64,000 nucleotides of DNA from Schlesneria sp. DSM 10557 (GCF_041860085.1 NZ_CP124747.1:6161001-6225000); one strand, 5' to 3'; counted from the first letter of the stretch, positions 38,702-47,640 are shown. Made by a program: numbers and translations. The notes: a model not told the origin generated them from the sequence alone.

Positions 38702-39187
38702 GAATATTCTCGTACGAAAGCGTATGCCCTTTCTTGTGCGTCGGTATGTAGCTGGAAACCATTCTTGGAAGGTTTCTCGTCGCCTCGGATTGCAAAAGCT
38801 CCAGGTCTGAGAAGGATAAGAAATTCTCGACACGTACGAGTCGTTCGCGGGCGAATGCCCGGCAATGCTCTTGTATATTGACTGGTCCCTGGATCGTGAA
38901 GTGGTGCTCGTTAACCCAGTTGGCTCGTTGCTGTGCGAGCTGACCGAGCATCCGAATGCGGCGTTTTCGGTGACGTACATAAACCACGGAAAGGGTCGCC
39001 AGGGCGATAGCAGCTGTCCCCACCATCCACGGCAACATTGGATTCACCCCCCTCCGAAACGCATCGAGAGTTGATCCACGGTTTATAGTTAACCCCGTAT
39101 CAGGGCGCGGGGTGACTGACGTTTACTGTATGGTCTTGATCTTCCCGGTTTCAACGGCGGTCTGTCTGTTACATAATCGTTATTGCG

Positions 39188-40327
39188 TCAGTCGTCTCCA
39201 ATGACAAGCCTGATGTAGCTTTCATATCGGATCTGCGAGATCAGGTCTTGTTTGACCGCCTCCCTCACGGCACATCCCTCTTCCACCAGATGAAGGCAAT
39301 CGGGGAACTTACAACTGGGTACGAATGGGCGGAACTCGATGAAATAGCCTTCCATCTCTGCGGGATGAACGTCCCAGAGTTCCAATTGGCGAATTCCGGG
39401 CGTGTCGACCACCCATCCCCCAAAAGACAATTCCTGAAGCTGGGCGAACCGAGTTGTGTGTCGACCTTTCTGAGTGACGCGGCTGATGTCGCCGGTCTTC
39501 ATTGACAGGCCAGGTTGAATGGCATTCAACAGCGACGATTTGCCCACACCGCTTTGACCCGTAAAAACGGTCTGCTGGTGCTTGAGCAGCCGTCGCAGCC
39601 ATGCGATCCCTAAACCGGACGGAACACTCGCCGCAACGACGGTGTATCCGAGCTGAGCATAGTGTCCGATCATCGGCTGCAGGTCAGCCACGTCGACGAG
39701 ATCGCACTTGTTAATAACGATGATCGCCCGAACTTCCCCTTTTGCCGCGCTGACGACAAAGCGGTCTATCAGGGCGGGTTTCAGCGGCGGTTCATCGGCT
39801 GATGAAATGATCGCCACCTGGGACACATTTGCCACCAGGATGTGCTGCTTGTACTGATGACCGCGAGCGATAATTCCCTGCCGCGGCTCCACGCGTTCAA
39901 TCACCCCACACTGGTTCTTACCCGGGAGGAAGAGAACGCGATCTCCTGTGACAACTGCGTTCCGTGCATTCCGGGCAACTGTTCGGACAACGCGACGGAC
40001 AGTGCACTCAAATCGTGTGCCGCTTCCCTCTTGACCCTCGTCGACCTGAACGGTGCATTGTGTTGAGCCGATCGCCGAAATGACCCGCCCTCGTAGGCAG
40101 GCAGCTTGATCGACGGCAAGGACAACGTGATCTCCCGCGCCCTGCTCACCCAAGATCGTTCGTCGTCTTGTCAGAGCCCCTTTTCCAGAGACCCGTTGTT
40201 CGCGGTCGATATCCTCGATAACGGACTCGTCGGCATGGATCTGCCTGGTAAAATCGTTCTGGCGAGCAGAGTTTTGTCGATTCTTCCGGAAATCGACCCT
40301 CACCTTTTTAGAGATCTTCTTCGCCAC
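39188..40327 (-). CDS. rsgA: Ribosome small-subunit-dependent GTPase RsgA
   Basis: A 379-residue circularly permuted GTPase. An OB-fold N-terminal domain is followed by the G4 motif INKCDLVD, then the P-loop GQSGVGKSS (G1) and DTPGIRQ (G3), and a C-terminal zinc site in CKFPDCLHLVEEGC. RsgA releases maturation factors from the 30S subunit. The basic N-terminal tail (KKISKKVRVDFRKNR) is longer than in E. coli but typical of several phyla. It is on the minus strand, alone. Confidence 0.95.
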   Translation of the reverse strand: MAKKISKKVRVDFRKNRQNSARQNDFTRQIHADESVIEDIDREQRVSGKGALTRRRTILGEQGAGDHVVLAVDQAACLRGRVISAIGSTQCTVQVDEGQEGSGTRFECTVRRVVRTVARNARNAVVTGDRVLFLPGKNQCGVIERVEPRQGIIARGHQYKQHILVANVSQVAIISSADEPPLKPALIDRFVVSAAKGEVRAIIVINKCDLVDVADLQPMIGHYAQLGYTVVAASVPSGLGIAWLRRLLKHQQTVFTGQSGVGKSSLLNAIQPGLSMKTGDISRVTQKGRHTTRFAQLQELSFGGWVVDTPGIRQLELWDVHPAEMEGYFIEFRPFVPSCKFPDCLHLVEEGCAVREAVKQDLISQIRYESYIRLVIGDD

Positions 40328-40711
40328 GTGATGGGTGCCTCTAATCTCGAGAGTTGATTATCTGCTGCGGGATGCATTGCTGCCTGAAACATTGTTGACG
40401 CTTGCCACTCGTCTCCAGACGCACGCGAGACGACGGCTGTCGAGCGATGGCCCTGCCTGGGATCATACCAAACGCCGCTCTAAACCCTCGGGGTCAAACC
40501 GGTTGTGATGCTGTCTCCAGTTCTGGAGCTCGTGATAGGTCGCAAGCGATCCAGCGGGAGAGATCTCAGTTCCGGCGGGTTCGGGCTTATTCTTATATGG
40601 GAATCTTTCTTTCTCAAAACCGAGTGCGGTCGGATTCGAACATCATTCTGATCAGTACGACAAATCGCCAAGTCGTTATGGATTAATCAGTACAACTTGC
40701 GTTGTGATAAA
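40328..40711. other. Intergenic region
   Basis: About 380 bases between rsgA and the tRNA-Glu terminator. No gene is recognised; open frames are short. Confidence 0.45.
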
Positions 40712-40751
40712 TGAAAAACGTCCGAGCCCAGTAAAGGACTCGGACGTTTAC
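40712..40751 (-). terminator. Rho-independent terminator after tRNA-Glu
   Basis: Eleven-base arms AAACGTCCGAG (40716-40726) and its complement (40739-40749) enclose a 12-base loop. Reading on the minus strand, the T run overlaps the base of the stem and continues past it. It starts directly after the tRNA 3' end. Confidence 0.82.
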
Positions 40752-40824
40752 TGACCCCATGGGGATTCGAACCCCAGTTCTCGGACTGAAAATCCGATGT
40801 CCTAGGCCTCTAGACGATGGGGCC
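40752..40824 (-). tRNA. tRNA-Glu (anticodon UUC)
   Basis: The minus strand folds into a 73-base cloverleaf: acceptor GGCCCCA/TGGGGTC (one G-T pair), anticodon stem TCGGA/TCCGA around loop TTTTCAG (anticodon TTC), and T arm with TTCGAAT. Discriminator is A; CCA is not encoded. The wobble U34 of this tRNA is a classic mnm5s2U target, which links it to the fusion gene at 3208. Confidence 0.96.
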
Positions 40825-40992
40825 GTCATTCGCAAAACTAATCAGAAGCGAGAACAAGATCGGAGTTTGGTGCCGGATTCTTTAGTCGCGGCTTCCGATT
40901 TTTTCGCTGCGGATTAATAACAACGGACGGCAGGGATTGCAACAAACCGGGGTGAATTTTTTTCGTCCCGGTTTCGTTGCGGGGGGCGAGTT

Positions 40993-41211
40993 TTACTCGG
41001 CCACCGACTTTTGTTCAAGGCTTGGGAACGGAGAAGTTGCTGCAGATTCTGAAGAGGCGATTGCGTCGCGCACTTCGCTCCGATGAATGGAAACTTCTCT
41101 CGGTGCTTGAATGCCAAGTCGAACCTTGTCGCCGCGGATTTCGACGACCGTGATGACAATGCTGTCATCAACAATGATGCTCTCGTTTTTTTTCCGCGAC
41201 AGAACTAACAT
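40993..41211 (-). CDS. csrA: Carbon storage regulator CsrA
   Basis: This 72-residue RNA-binding regulator has the invariant start MLVLSRKKNESI, then IRGDKVRLGIQAP and the RNA-contacting segment REVSIHRSEV. The acidic/Ser tail after residue 52 is longer than in E. coli (61 residues) but common elsewhere. CsrA binds GGA in leader RNAs and alters translation. The start is the ATG at 41211, not the in-frame codon 9 bases upstream. No csrB-like RNA was recognised. Confidence 0.95.
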   Translation of the reverse strand: MLVLSRKKNESIIVDDSIVITVVEIRGDKVRLGIQAPREVSIHRSEVRDAIASSESAATSPFPSLEQKSVAE

Positions 41212-41493
41212 TTCCCACAACTCCGAGGGCCAAGCCCTTTCTTCATCCGTGCTTTTCGAGTCTTTCAGGCTGTCAGCGCAATTTCCTTGCGACCGTCAAA
41301 TTGTAGAGTCTACAGAATTCGTGTCAACCCCAGCACTTCTTCATTTATTGGCACGGGATAATTTACCGCTTTTAAGCGTATGTCCGGCACGCTGTTTTTT
41401 CACAGACAGCCCATTTTCTCACTTTCAGACTGCCTGCTTTCCTGGTCTCCGCACAATTGTTTCCTCCTCAGCGCGGTGACGGGATGATGCTGC

Positions 41494-41625
41494 TCATTTC
41501 CCTGAGCCAGACGACTTCCTCCTGACAGTGCTGAGCTTGTTGGCTTTCTGAGCGATCTGATTCTTCTGCATCTGCTTGCGCAGGTGAGGCAGCTTCGTCG
41601 CAGGTTTACGCGGGGCTCCGGTCAT
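41494..41625 (-). CDS. Small basic 43-residue protein overlapping mutM
   Basis: The ATG overlaps the mutM stop as ATGA, so the small frame is probably translationally coupled to mutM. The product is very basic and probably helical in its middle (KLPHLRKQMQKNQIAQKANK), with a Ser/Lys-rich end. No family is recognised. Similar short basic frames that follow mutM would support it by conservation. Confidence 0.55.
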   Translation of the reverse strand: MTGAPRKPATKLPHLRKQMQKNQIAQKANKLSTVRRKSSGSGK

Positions 41626-42494
41626 TTCACACTTCCTTTTCTGGATGAAGTTTTCATTTTCTGACATTCGGGGCAGTAAAACGTGGATCGCTGTGCCTGG
41701 ACGATCCTCTGGATGGCCTCACTTCCGCAGGAAAGACAGGGCGAACCGGCTCGCATGTAGGCTCGATGCAGGTTCTGGTAGCTGCCATTCTGGTTCAGTG
41801 CATTACGGTACGTCCCATCAGAAAGAGTCGAGCCCTCACACTCGATCGCTTTCAAAAGAACCTCCTGTGCCGCTGCCGCCAGTCGCTCGACCTGCCTCGG
41901 GTTTAACATCTTCGCGGGCGCCGAAGGGTGAATCCCCGCCACATGCAGAATCTCACTCGCATACAAATTACCGATCCCCGCGACCCTCTTCTGGTCGAGC
42001 AACAAGACCTTAATTTCCCGGTTTGAAGCGGCACACCGCTCGCGCCACATCTCCAAAGTCATTTCCAGGGCATCCGGTCCCAGACACTTGGGGCCATAGC
42101 GCTCCTCAAACTCTCCAGGGAGGTAATGAGAGACCGTTCCCAGGCCTCGCCGGTCCCAGAACCACAAAGAGGGATACTGATCGTCTCCTTCAAAATCCCA
42201 CCGCAATCGCAAGTGGCTGACGTCAGGAGGATCGGCCAGCACCATCAACCCTGTCATCCGCGGTTCGACGGCCACAATCGTACCATCCGACACGTCGAAC
42301 ACGACCCGCTTGCCGACTCTCCGAACGCTGGCAAACTGCTTTCCCACAAGCCGTTTTCGCAATTGAGTGAACTTCGGTGTGATGAGAATCGGCTTGCAAC
42401 CGTTTTCGCATTCGCTGAGATCGCAGATCGTCCGACCGACGATCTGCGGTCGGATACCACGAACCATGGTTTCGACTTCAGGCAGTTCTGGCAA
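41622..42494 (-). CDS. mutM: Formamidopyrimidine-DNA glycosylase
   Basis: A 290-residue base-excision repair enzyme for 8-oxoguanine and ring-opened purines. The N-terminus PELPEVETM supplies the catalytic Pro2 and Glu3. Further on are LLLDQKRVAGIGNLYASEIL with the helix-two-turn-helix, and the C-terminal zinc finger CLSCGSEAIQ to FYCPEC. The start is the TTG at 42494, because Pro2 must follow the initiator and GGGAG lies at the right distance. An ATG-started longer frame to 42557 would block Pro2 and is rejected. A 43-codon gene overlaps its 3' end. Confidence 0.95.
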   Translation of the reverse strand: MPELPEVETMVRGIRPQIVGRTICDLSECENGCKPILITPKFTQLRKRLVGKQFASVRRVGKRVVFDVSDGTIVAVEPRMTGLMVLADPPDVSHLRLRWDFEGDDQYPSLWFWDRRGLGTVSHYLPGEFEERYGPKCLGPDALEMTLEMWRERCAASNREIKVLLLDQKRVAGIGNLYASEILHVAGIHPSAPAKMLNPRQVERLAAAAQEVLLKAIECEGSTLSDGTYRNALNQNGSYQNLHRAYMRAGSPCLSCGSEAIQRIVQAQRSTFYCPECQKMKTSSRKGSVK

Positions 42495-42786
42495 ATTGTT
42501 CTCCCGCGGATGTCTCTGGTGGTGTGGGGCGATGAGGGGGCAACTCACTGCTCTCATCTGCCCATCGACTGTAACTCAACAGAGTATTCTAACGTCTGAT
42601 CGGATTGTGGGGTTGAACGCCAGGGCGTCGCCCCTTCATCAGCAGAATGTGCAGAATTTTCTTGACGAAGCAGTGCTGAAGGACGATTCTAAATCGATAG
42701 TGGCTTGGTTTGTTTTCAATGCAACTTTGTCCCCTTTTGACGGCGTCATCGTCACAATCCGTCTTGTCCACGACTAGGAACCTGAC

Positions 42787-44532
42787 ATGGTCCGATTTGG
42801 CCGATTGAACTTCAATACGACTTTTCTTCATCGGTCGTTGACCCTGTGCGGATGTCTCATTGCGATGTCCACTGCTTCGCAAGCTGCCAATTCGCCAGCT
42901 CAAATGAACCATGCCGCAGTCGTTGCCGATCACCTGAGTGCAGGAGAATTCGGCTTGGCTCTGGATCAGGCCCTTGTCGCTCCGACTCCCGAAGAGCGAG
43001 CAGCCCTGCTGACCCAGGTCGCCGCTGCGCAGCAGGCCGCCGGAGAGACGGACGCCGCCGCTGGCACTCTCAAACGTATCCCGCGCCGTTCGAGACTCGA
43101 GAACGCTCCTGCTGCTCCTCGAGCACTTCAAGGGGGCGTTCAGGCTGACTTCCAAACGCTGATGCGACTGATTCGTGAAAACACGAAGTCCAAATGGGAA
43201 GAAGAAGACGGTGAAGGTGGAGCAATGTCCCCCTTCCCCACTGGTGTGAAGGTCTCTCCCACAGGTCTGCTGCATCGCGTCAGCGCTGCAGAGCAATCGG
43301 GCGAACTCGCTTCGCTGGGTGTGAAAGCCCGCCAGGCCGACATTAATGAAGATGTCGCTCAATACTCTGAACTCCGTATGGTCTCGCTGACACGTCTCGA
43401 ACGAGCTGTCGCGCGGCGCATTGAAGAGGGACTTCCCGTCCCCGAAACGATGTCGCAGCTCGCCGGTCTCTCGCACATTAAGTATGTCTTTGCCGTTCCC
43501 GAATCGAATGAAATCGTCATTGCCGGGCCTGCTGCGGGCTGGCAGTACAACGAACAAGGCCAGCCCGTTTCTGTTCGCGACGGTCAGCCGACCCTCCAGC
43601 TGGATGACCTGGTGACAGTGCTGCGGACCTTCGCCCGCGGGAACGCGGACTTTGGCTGCTCCATCAACACTCGCGATGAAGGGGTGAAAGCCCTCAAGGA
43701 ATTCGTTGAGAAATCGCAGGCCAAAGGACCAATCAACAAGGGCGGCGTCGGCGCCTGGGTCAATCAGATCCAGCAGAAACTGGGACGTCAGGACGTCGTG
43801 GTTTGGGGTGTCCCCGCTGAAAGTCGTGTGGCTCGCGTGATCGTGGAAGCGGACTACCGGATGAAGCTGATTGGCATCAACAAGTTGCCAGCCGGTAAGG
43901 AGATTCCCGGTTACTTCGATCTGCTGCCTGTTGCCGAACAGAAGGCTCAACCCAATATGGACGCCCTGCGATGGTGGCTCACCATTCAGTGCGATGCTGT
44001 GATGCACAGCGAAGATCGTAACACATTCGAAATTCAGGGCTCGTCGGTCCTGTGCCTTTCGGAAAACCAGTTGGTGACCGCCGAAGGAAAGCATGTCCCC
44101 ACCGGCAAGTCCGAACCAACGAATCGTCTGTTCGCGCAGAACTTCACGTCCCACTATGCGACGCTGGCAAAGAAAGACCTGGTCTTCGCAGACGCTCAGA
44201 ACATCTTCAACATGGCCCTGTGCTCGGCCCTGATCCAGTCTGAAGACCTGCGAGGCAAAACCGGCTGGAACATGGGAGTCTTCGCTCCCAATGGTGGCTA
44301 TGCACCAGCCAGCTATCCTGCCGCGACGGAAGTGGAATCGGTTGTCAACCACCGGGTTTACCGAGGCCGCGATATCGTAGTCCAGGCAGCTGGTGGGGTC
44401 CGATGCGACGTGATGGCCCTTGCGAAAGACCCTGTTCGCAACAAGCTCGCTCCGCAGCTGGAAGAAACTGCCAAAGTTCAGCAGGTTCAGTCGGTCGCTG
44501 TCGGACGCTGGTGGTGGGACGCGGTGAAATAA
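42787..44532 (+). CDS. Secreted DUF1598 protein
   Basis: The 581-residue protein has a signal peptide (LTLCGCLIAMSTASQAA), an N-terminal helical segment rich in Ala and Gln (residues about 40-95) and a large C-terminal domain matching DUF1598, a family restricted to Planctomycetes as far as I know (for example FARGNADFGCSINTRD, VVVWGVPAESRVARVIVEAD, YRMKLIGINKLPAG, WLTIQCDAVMHSED). Function unknown. It is monocistronic, with a strong terminator following. A long open frame runs antisense through it and is rejected as spurious. Confidence 0.9.
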   Translation: MVRFGRLNFNTTFLHRSLTLCGCLIAMSTASQAANSPAQMNHAAVVADHLSAGEFGLALDQALVAPTPEERAALLTQVAAAQQAAGETDAAAGTLKRIPRRSRLENAPAAPRALQGGVQADFQTLMRLIRENTKSKWEEEDGEGGAMSPFPTGVKVSPTGLLHRVSAAEQSGELASLGVKARQADINEDVAQYSELRMVSLTRLERAVARRIEEGLPVPETMSQLAGLSHIKYVFAVPESNEIVIAGPAAGWQYNEQGQPVSVRDGQPTLQLDDLVTVLRTFARGNADFGCSINTRDEGVKALKEFVEKSQAKGPINKGGVGAWVNQIQQKLGRQDVVVWGVPAESRVARVIVEADYRMKLIGINKLPAGKEIPGYFDLLPVAEQKAQPNMDALRWWLTIQCDAVMHSEDRNTFEIQGSSVLCLSENQLVTAEGKHVPTGKSEPTNRLFAQNFTSHYATLAKKDLVFADAQNIFNMALCSALIQSEDLRGKTGWNMGVFAPNGGYAPASYPAATEVESVVNHRVYRGRDIVVQAAGGVRCDVMALAKDPVRNKLAPQLEETAKVQQVQSVAVGRWWWDAVK

Positions 44533-44641
44533 GCCCACTTGCCAAGGCGGGATGGTCTCCGACAAGAGCGGTCTTGATCGAACGGGCACTCTCCGGCAAC
44601 AATCATCGCCTCGATTGGGCTTGATGAATTCAACAGTCATG

Positions 44642-44673
44642 TCGAACGGCTCTTCGGAGCCGTTCGATTTTTT
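44642..44673 (+). terminator. Rho-independent terminator between DUF1598 gene and purU
   Basis: Perfect 11-base arms TCGAACGGCTC and GAGCCGTTCGA close on a stable TTCG tetraloop and are followed by six T. It ends only 21 bases before the purU ATG, so purU transcription must start within or through it. An attenuation role is possible but not shown. Confidence 0.9.
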
Positions 44674-44694
44674 ATTGGGGTAGAAAAAACCGCC

Positions 44695-45570
44695 ATGCAA
44701 GTCGTGATCACTGCAGTGGGGCCGGATAACCGAGGGCTGGCCGACCCGATTGTTCATCTTGTTTCGGCGGCAGGGGCCAACATCTACGAAATCCAGATGT
44801 ACGATCACGATTCCGAACGACTGTTCGCAATGTTGCTCCGCATTGATTGGCCTCTGGGGCCCGAGAGCGTCGCTGAACTTCGTGAAAAAATGAACGAAAT
44901 CGGCCGACTGAAAGGCCTGTCGATTCGAACCTGGTCGCGGGATGAACATCAGTCCCGTTCGCGACTTCCTCGACTGGCCATTTGCACGACCTACCGGCCG
45001 GAACCTGCCCTCGCACTGCTTCGTTCGATGCGCGACAAGCGACTGCTCGCCACCCCGGCCGTCATGATTGGCAACCGTGACAGTTGTCGAGGAGTTGCCG
45101 AACAATTCGGTGTTGAGTGGCACCAGATCGGTGATGCGAAGGGAGAACCCGACAATCAACGAATGGTGGAACTTTTCGACCAGTATGATGTCGACTACAT
45201 CATCCTGGCCCGCTACATGCGAGTCTTGCCGGCGAGCACCTGCTGGCGTTTTGCCGGGCGGATCATCAACCTGCACCACGGCCTGCTCCCCCCCTTCCCC
45301 GGCTTTCGCCCCTATGAAGATGCCTTCCAGCATCGCATGCTGACCTACGGAGCGACGATTCATTTCATTGTGCCCGAGCTGGATGCGGGAAATCAGATTA
45401 TCAATCAGAGCACCTTCACAGTTTTTCCCGGAACGCCTCTGGAGCAGATCAAACGCCAGGGGGAAACCGATCACGAACCGAGTTGCCTGGTGGAAGGAGT
45501 TCGCCGCGTGGTCGACCGGGAAGTCGAACTTCATTTCCACCGCGTGGTCCGGCACGTGCCTCACGGTTGA
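44695..45570 (+). CDS. purU: Formyltetrahydrofolate deformylase
   Basis: The 291-residue enzyme releases formate from 10-formyl-THF, balancing the one-carbon pool. The first 80 residues are an ACT-type regulatory domain (VVITAVGPDNRGLADPIVHL). The formyltransferase-like catalytic domain has YIILARYMRVLPAS and INLHHGLLPPFPG. The usual HHSFLP motif reads HHGLLP, with Gly in place of Ser. It follows a strong terminator and precedes a GNAT gene by about 50 bases on the same strand. Confidence 0.92.
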   Translation: MQVVITAVGPDNRGLADPIVHLVSAAGANIYEIQMYDHDSERLFAMLLRIDWPLGPESVAELREKMNEIGRLKGLSIRTWSRDEHQSRSRLPRLAICTTYRPEPALALLRSMRDKRLLATPAVMIGNRDSCRGVAEQFGVEWHQIGDAKGEPDNQRMVELFDQYDVDYIILARYMRVLPASTCWRFAGRIINLHHGLLPPFPGFRPYEDAFQHRMLTYGATIHFIVPELDAGNQIINQSTFTVFPGTPLEQIKRQGETDHEPSCLVEGVRRVVDREVELHFHRVVRHVPHG

Positions 45571-45623
45571 ATCATGTCCACTGATCCGACAGAATCAGAT
45601 CTTTAAACGGGAAGGGATGCCGT

Positions 45624-46064
45624 ATGATTGAAGTAAAGAAGGCGCTTGCAATTCGCTTGATGGATGCCACCGATCTGGATCGGGGATTCCTCGACGCATT
45701 ACGAGCCCTGAAGCCAATCGAGTTGACGGATCAACAAGCGATCGATGTCTACCGTGACCGCTTGAAGTCCAGGATCCGGACTTACGTGGCACTGATCGAT
45801 GGAAACATCGCCGGAACCGCATCTGTCTTCATCGAACCCAAGTTCATCCATTCAGGCGGGGTGGTCGGTCACATCGAAGATGTCGCCGTCCATCCGAATT
45901 ACCAGAAGCACGGCGTCGGCCGAGCACTCGTGGAGCACCTGCTCGAAGTCTGCCGGGACTTCAAGTGCTACAAGGTAATTCTGGATTGCGCCGAAGGGGT
46001 GATTCCTTTCTACGAACGCCTCGGCTTCCATCGTTGGGAACGAGCCATGCGAATCGACTTGTGA
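45624..46064 (+). CDS. GNAT family N-acetyltransferase
   Basis: A 146-residue GCN5-related acetyltransferase. The acetyl-CoA loop is VHPNYQKHGVGRALVEHLL, after the beta strand HIEDVAVHPN. FKCYKVILDCAE and FYERLGFHRWE complete the fold. The pattern resembles the glucosamine-6-phosphate acetyltransferase subgroup (GNA1-like), but the substrate is not certain. It may be co-transcribed with purU. Confidence 0.88.
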   Translation: MIEVKKALAIRLMDATDLDRGFLDALRALKPIELTDQQAIDVYRDRLKSRIRTYVALIDGNIAGTASVFIEPKFIHSGGVVGHIEDVAVHPNYQKHGVGRALVEHLLEVCRDFKCYKVILDCAEGVIPFYERLGFHRWERAMRIDL

Positions 46065-46462
46065 TCCCGTCGAATCACCCAGTCCAAATCTGCTGAATAT
46101 ATTTCCGAAGCGGCGATGTTCCGTCACCGCAGCGCAACCACTGCATTTTCTTTCCGGCTGACTGAATGTCCGCCCGGCAACCGATGGTCCAGAGACCGAC
46201 CAATACGATGCCCCTGTTCGCGTGCAAAACAACGCGAGCCCGGCTGGAGCCGACGCGCCGGAGGTCCCGAATTGTGCTCGGGAACCACTGCGGCACTGCG
46301 GTCGGCGTCCGGGATCCACTGTCATCGAATCGAATTTCCTGTCGGCACCCCTATCAGTCCTCCCATCGTTGCTGTCGAACGCCACGAAGTCCCTCTCTTG
46401 CCCCTCCTCTTCATCTGTCCCAAATCTTGTCGTATCCAATTCGATAATGCGCGCTGCACTTT

Positions 46463-46569
46463 GTTGAGCACCTTGAGCACCTAATCGTCGAAACCCCTGT
46501 TTTACAAGCGTTTGAATTAGATGCTCAAGTTGCTCAACTCGTGAGCATCTTGAGCATCTAATCATCGAA
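46463..46569. repeat. Three-copy TTGAGCA repeat, one copy inverted
   Basis: A 30-base unit (46463-46492, containing TTGAGCACCTTGAGCACC) recurs at 46540-46569 with seven changes. Its inverse occurs at 46517-46538. The inverted copy and the second direct copy form a hairpin with 22-base arms, three mismatches and a 1-base loop. Origin unknown. Confidence 0.75.
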
Positions 46570-46730
46570 CAAAATCTCCCCAAGTTCGTCGAATGAATCC
46601 GAACATCTGGAAACGCTCGTCCCCCCGAAGCGACTCCCACTGCGACCTCCAGCACATGCACCAACGCAACGGCGGCATGCTGCATGCCCACAACCCTGCC
46701 GGTGATGGCCTCTCAAAACCCAAGAGCGCT

Positions 46731-46885
46731 GAAGCAGGAGAAGCCTCTCTTCAAGTAGCCCTGGCGGTCCCTCGCCAGGAAAGCCGAATCGCCAATCCCC
46801 TAGCCAATCACGCTGATCCAACTCCACGCGAAACCCGTAGCCCCCCTCCCCCGGATTCATCCTCAGCAGCCCGTTCATGTCGAGA
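46731..46885. repeat. Dispersed REP-like repeat, copy 1
   Basis: A segment starting AGAAGCCTCTCTTCAAG contains a hairpin core CCTGGCG/CGCCAGG and a downstream conserved stretch AAACCCGTAGCCCC. The same order occurs at 47500-47640. The copies are diverged in between. Confidence 0.7.
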
Positions 46886-47073
46886 CCTCGATAGCAGGCA
46901 CTCCCTTCCAACAGTCTCCCCAATCGATCGCGAAAATTATCGAGGGACCCGCGCACCAAAAACCGGCGTAGCCGCCGCATCTCGCCGCTTACGTCTTAAG
47001 GAATCCACTGCAACCATCGCACCCCTCCATAGCCTCTCCGGCCCTCTGAAAAAATGCGGCGTTTCCACACCAC

Positions 47074-47178
47074 CCTTGGCCAGCCGGGCCAGTCCCCCCG
47101 AAACGCTTTAACCTTCAATCTCCGCAGCACATGGGACTGGCCACCGGCTGGCCAAGGGCTGGCCAGTTGGCCAGTCCC
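47074..47178. repeat. Nested TGGCCA inverted repeats
   Basis: The 23-base stretch 47074-47096 (CCTTGGCCAGCCGG start) is the near-perfect complement of 47133-47157. Another arm GGGACTGGCCA (47133-47143) also pairs with 47168-47178. So the central segment can form two alternative hairpins. Confidence 0.72.
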
Positions 47179-47499
47179 CTCCAGCGTCACGGTCATTCGC
47201 TTCACTTCGAACTGGACTCTCAATCACGACCAATCGCAAGCGGTCCCGAATTTCTCACCACCACTCCCACAATTACGAGCAGTGTGGTCATCCGACCAAA
47301 TCACGGCGAGTCCAAGTATCCAGACATTTGGAAAGGGACTCTGACTCGAAGACCCAGCGAATAAGCTGTCCGTGGCGAACCAGGAATCAAGGTGGCTATG
47401 AGTCAACGAAGAACCGAGCAGCAAATCGGGAAATCAGGGTCGCGGTGGCGGCAGTGCATTCCGGAGCATCAGGGTACGGGGACCCATCAGCGCCGAAAC

Positions 47500-47640
47500 A
47501 GAAGAAGCCTCTCTTCAAGGAGCCCTGGCGGTCCCTCGCCAGGAAAGCCGAATCGCAACGCCGCCGACCTATCAAGTCCATCCAGGCCCAACGCGAAACC
47601 CGTAGCCCCTTCCCCCGAATTCATCATTATCAGCCCCTTC
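47500..47640. repeat. Dispersed REP-like repeat, copy 2
   Basis: Second copy of the repeat at 46731, sharing AGAAGCCTCTCTTCAAG, the GCCCTGGCGGTCCCTCGCC hairpin and the ACGCGAAACCCGTAGCCCC stretch. Confidence 0.7.

Larger units (their letters stand above)
36908..39047 (-). pseudogene. Membrane-anchored 2OG-Fe(II) oxygenase gene split by an ISL3-type element
   Basis: The N-terminal part (39047 back to the insertion) encodes a membrane anchor (MLPWMVGTAAIALATLSVVYV) and ends in KKGHTLSYENI. The C-terminal part (to 36908) continues with LYHSDELREWVSSIAGIP and holds the jelly-roll iron ligands HYD (WHYDHNF) and a distal His in LHRASP, with a downstream Arg (LRIML) for 2-oxoglutarate. Removing the element together with one copy of the 8-base GAATATTC duplication joins the halves in one frame (TLSYENIQSHARNCVGLYHS). 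The gene therefore was intact before insertion and looks recently inactivated. The C-terminal half starts only at a TTG and is unlikely to be translated on its own. Confidence 0.88.

Noticed and set aside
38641..38865. An N-terminal extension of the ISL3 transposase by 75 codons
   Set aside because: It would cross the element's right end into the disrupted oxygenase gene. The ATG at 38640 gives the usual family start.
42589..45564. A 991-codon open frame antisense to the DUF1598 gene and purU
   Set aside because: The opposite strand encodes two clear proteins with known domains and a terminator between them. The antisense product has no domain and arises from strong third-position GC bias in the real genes.
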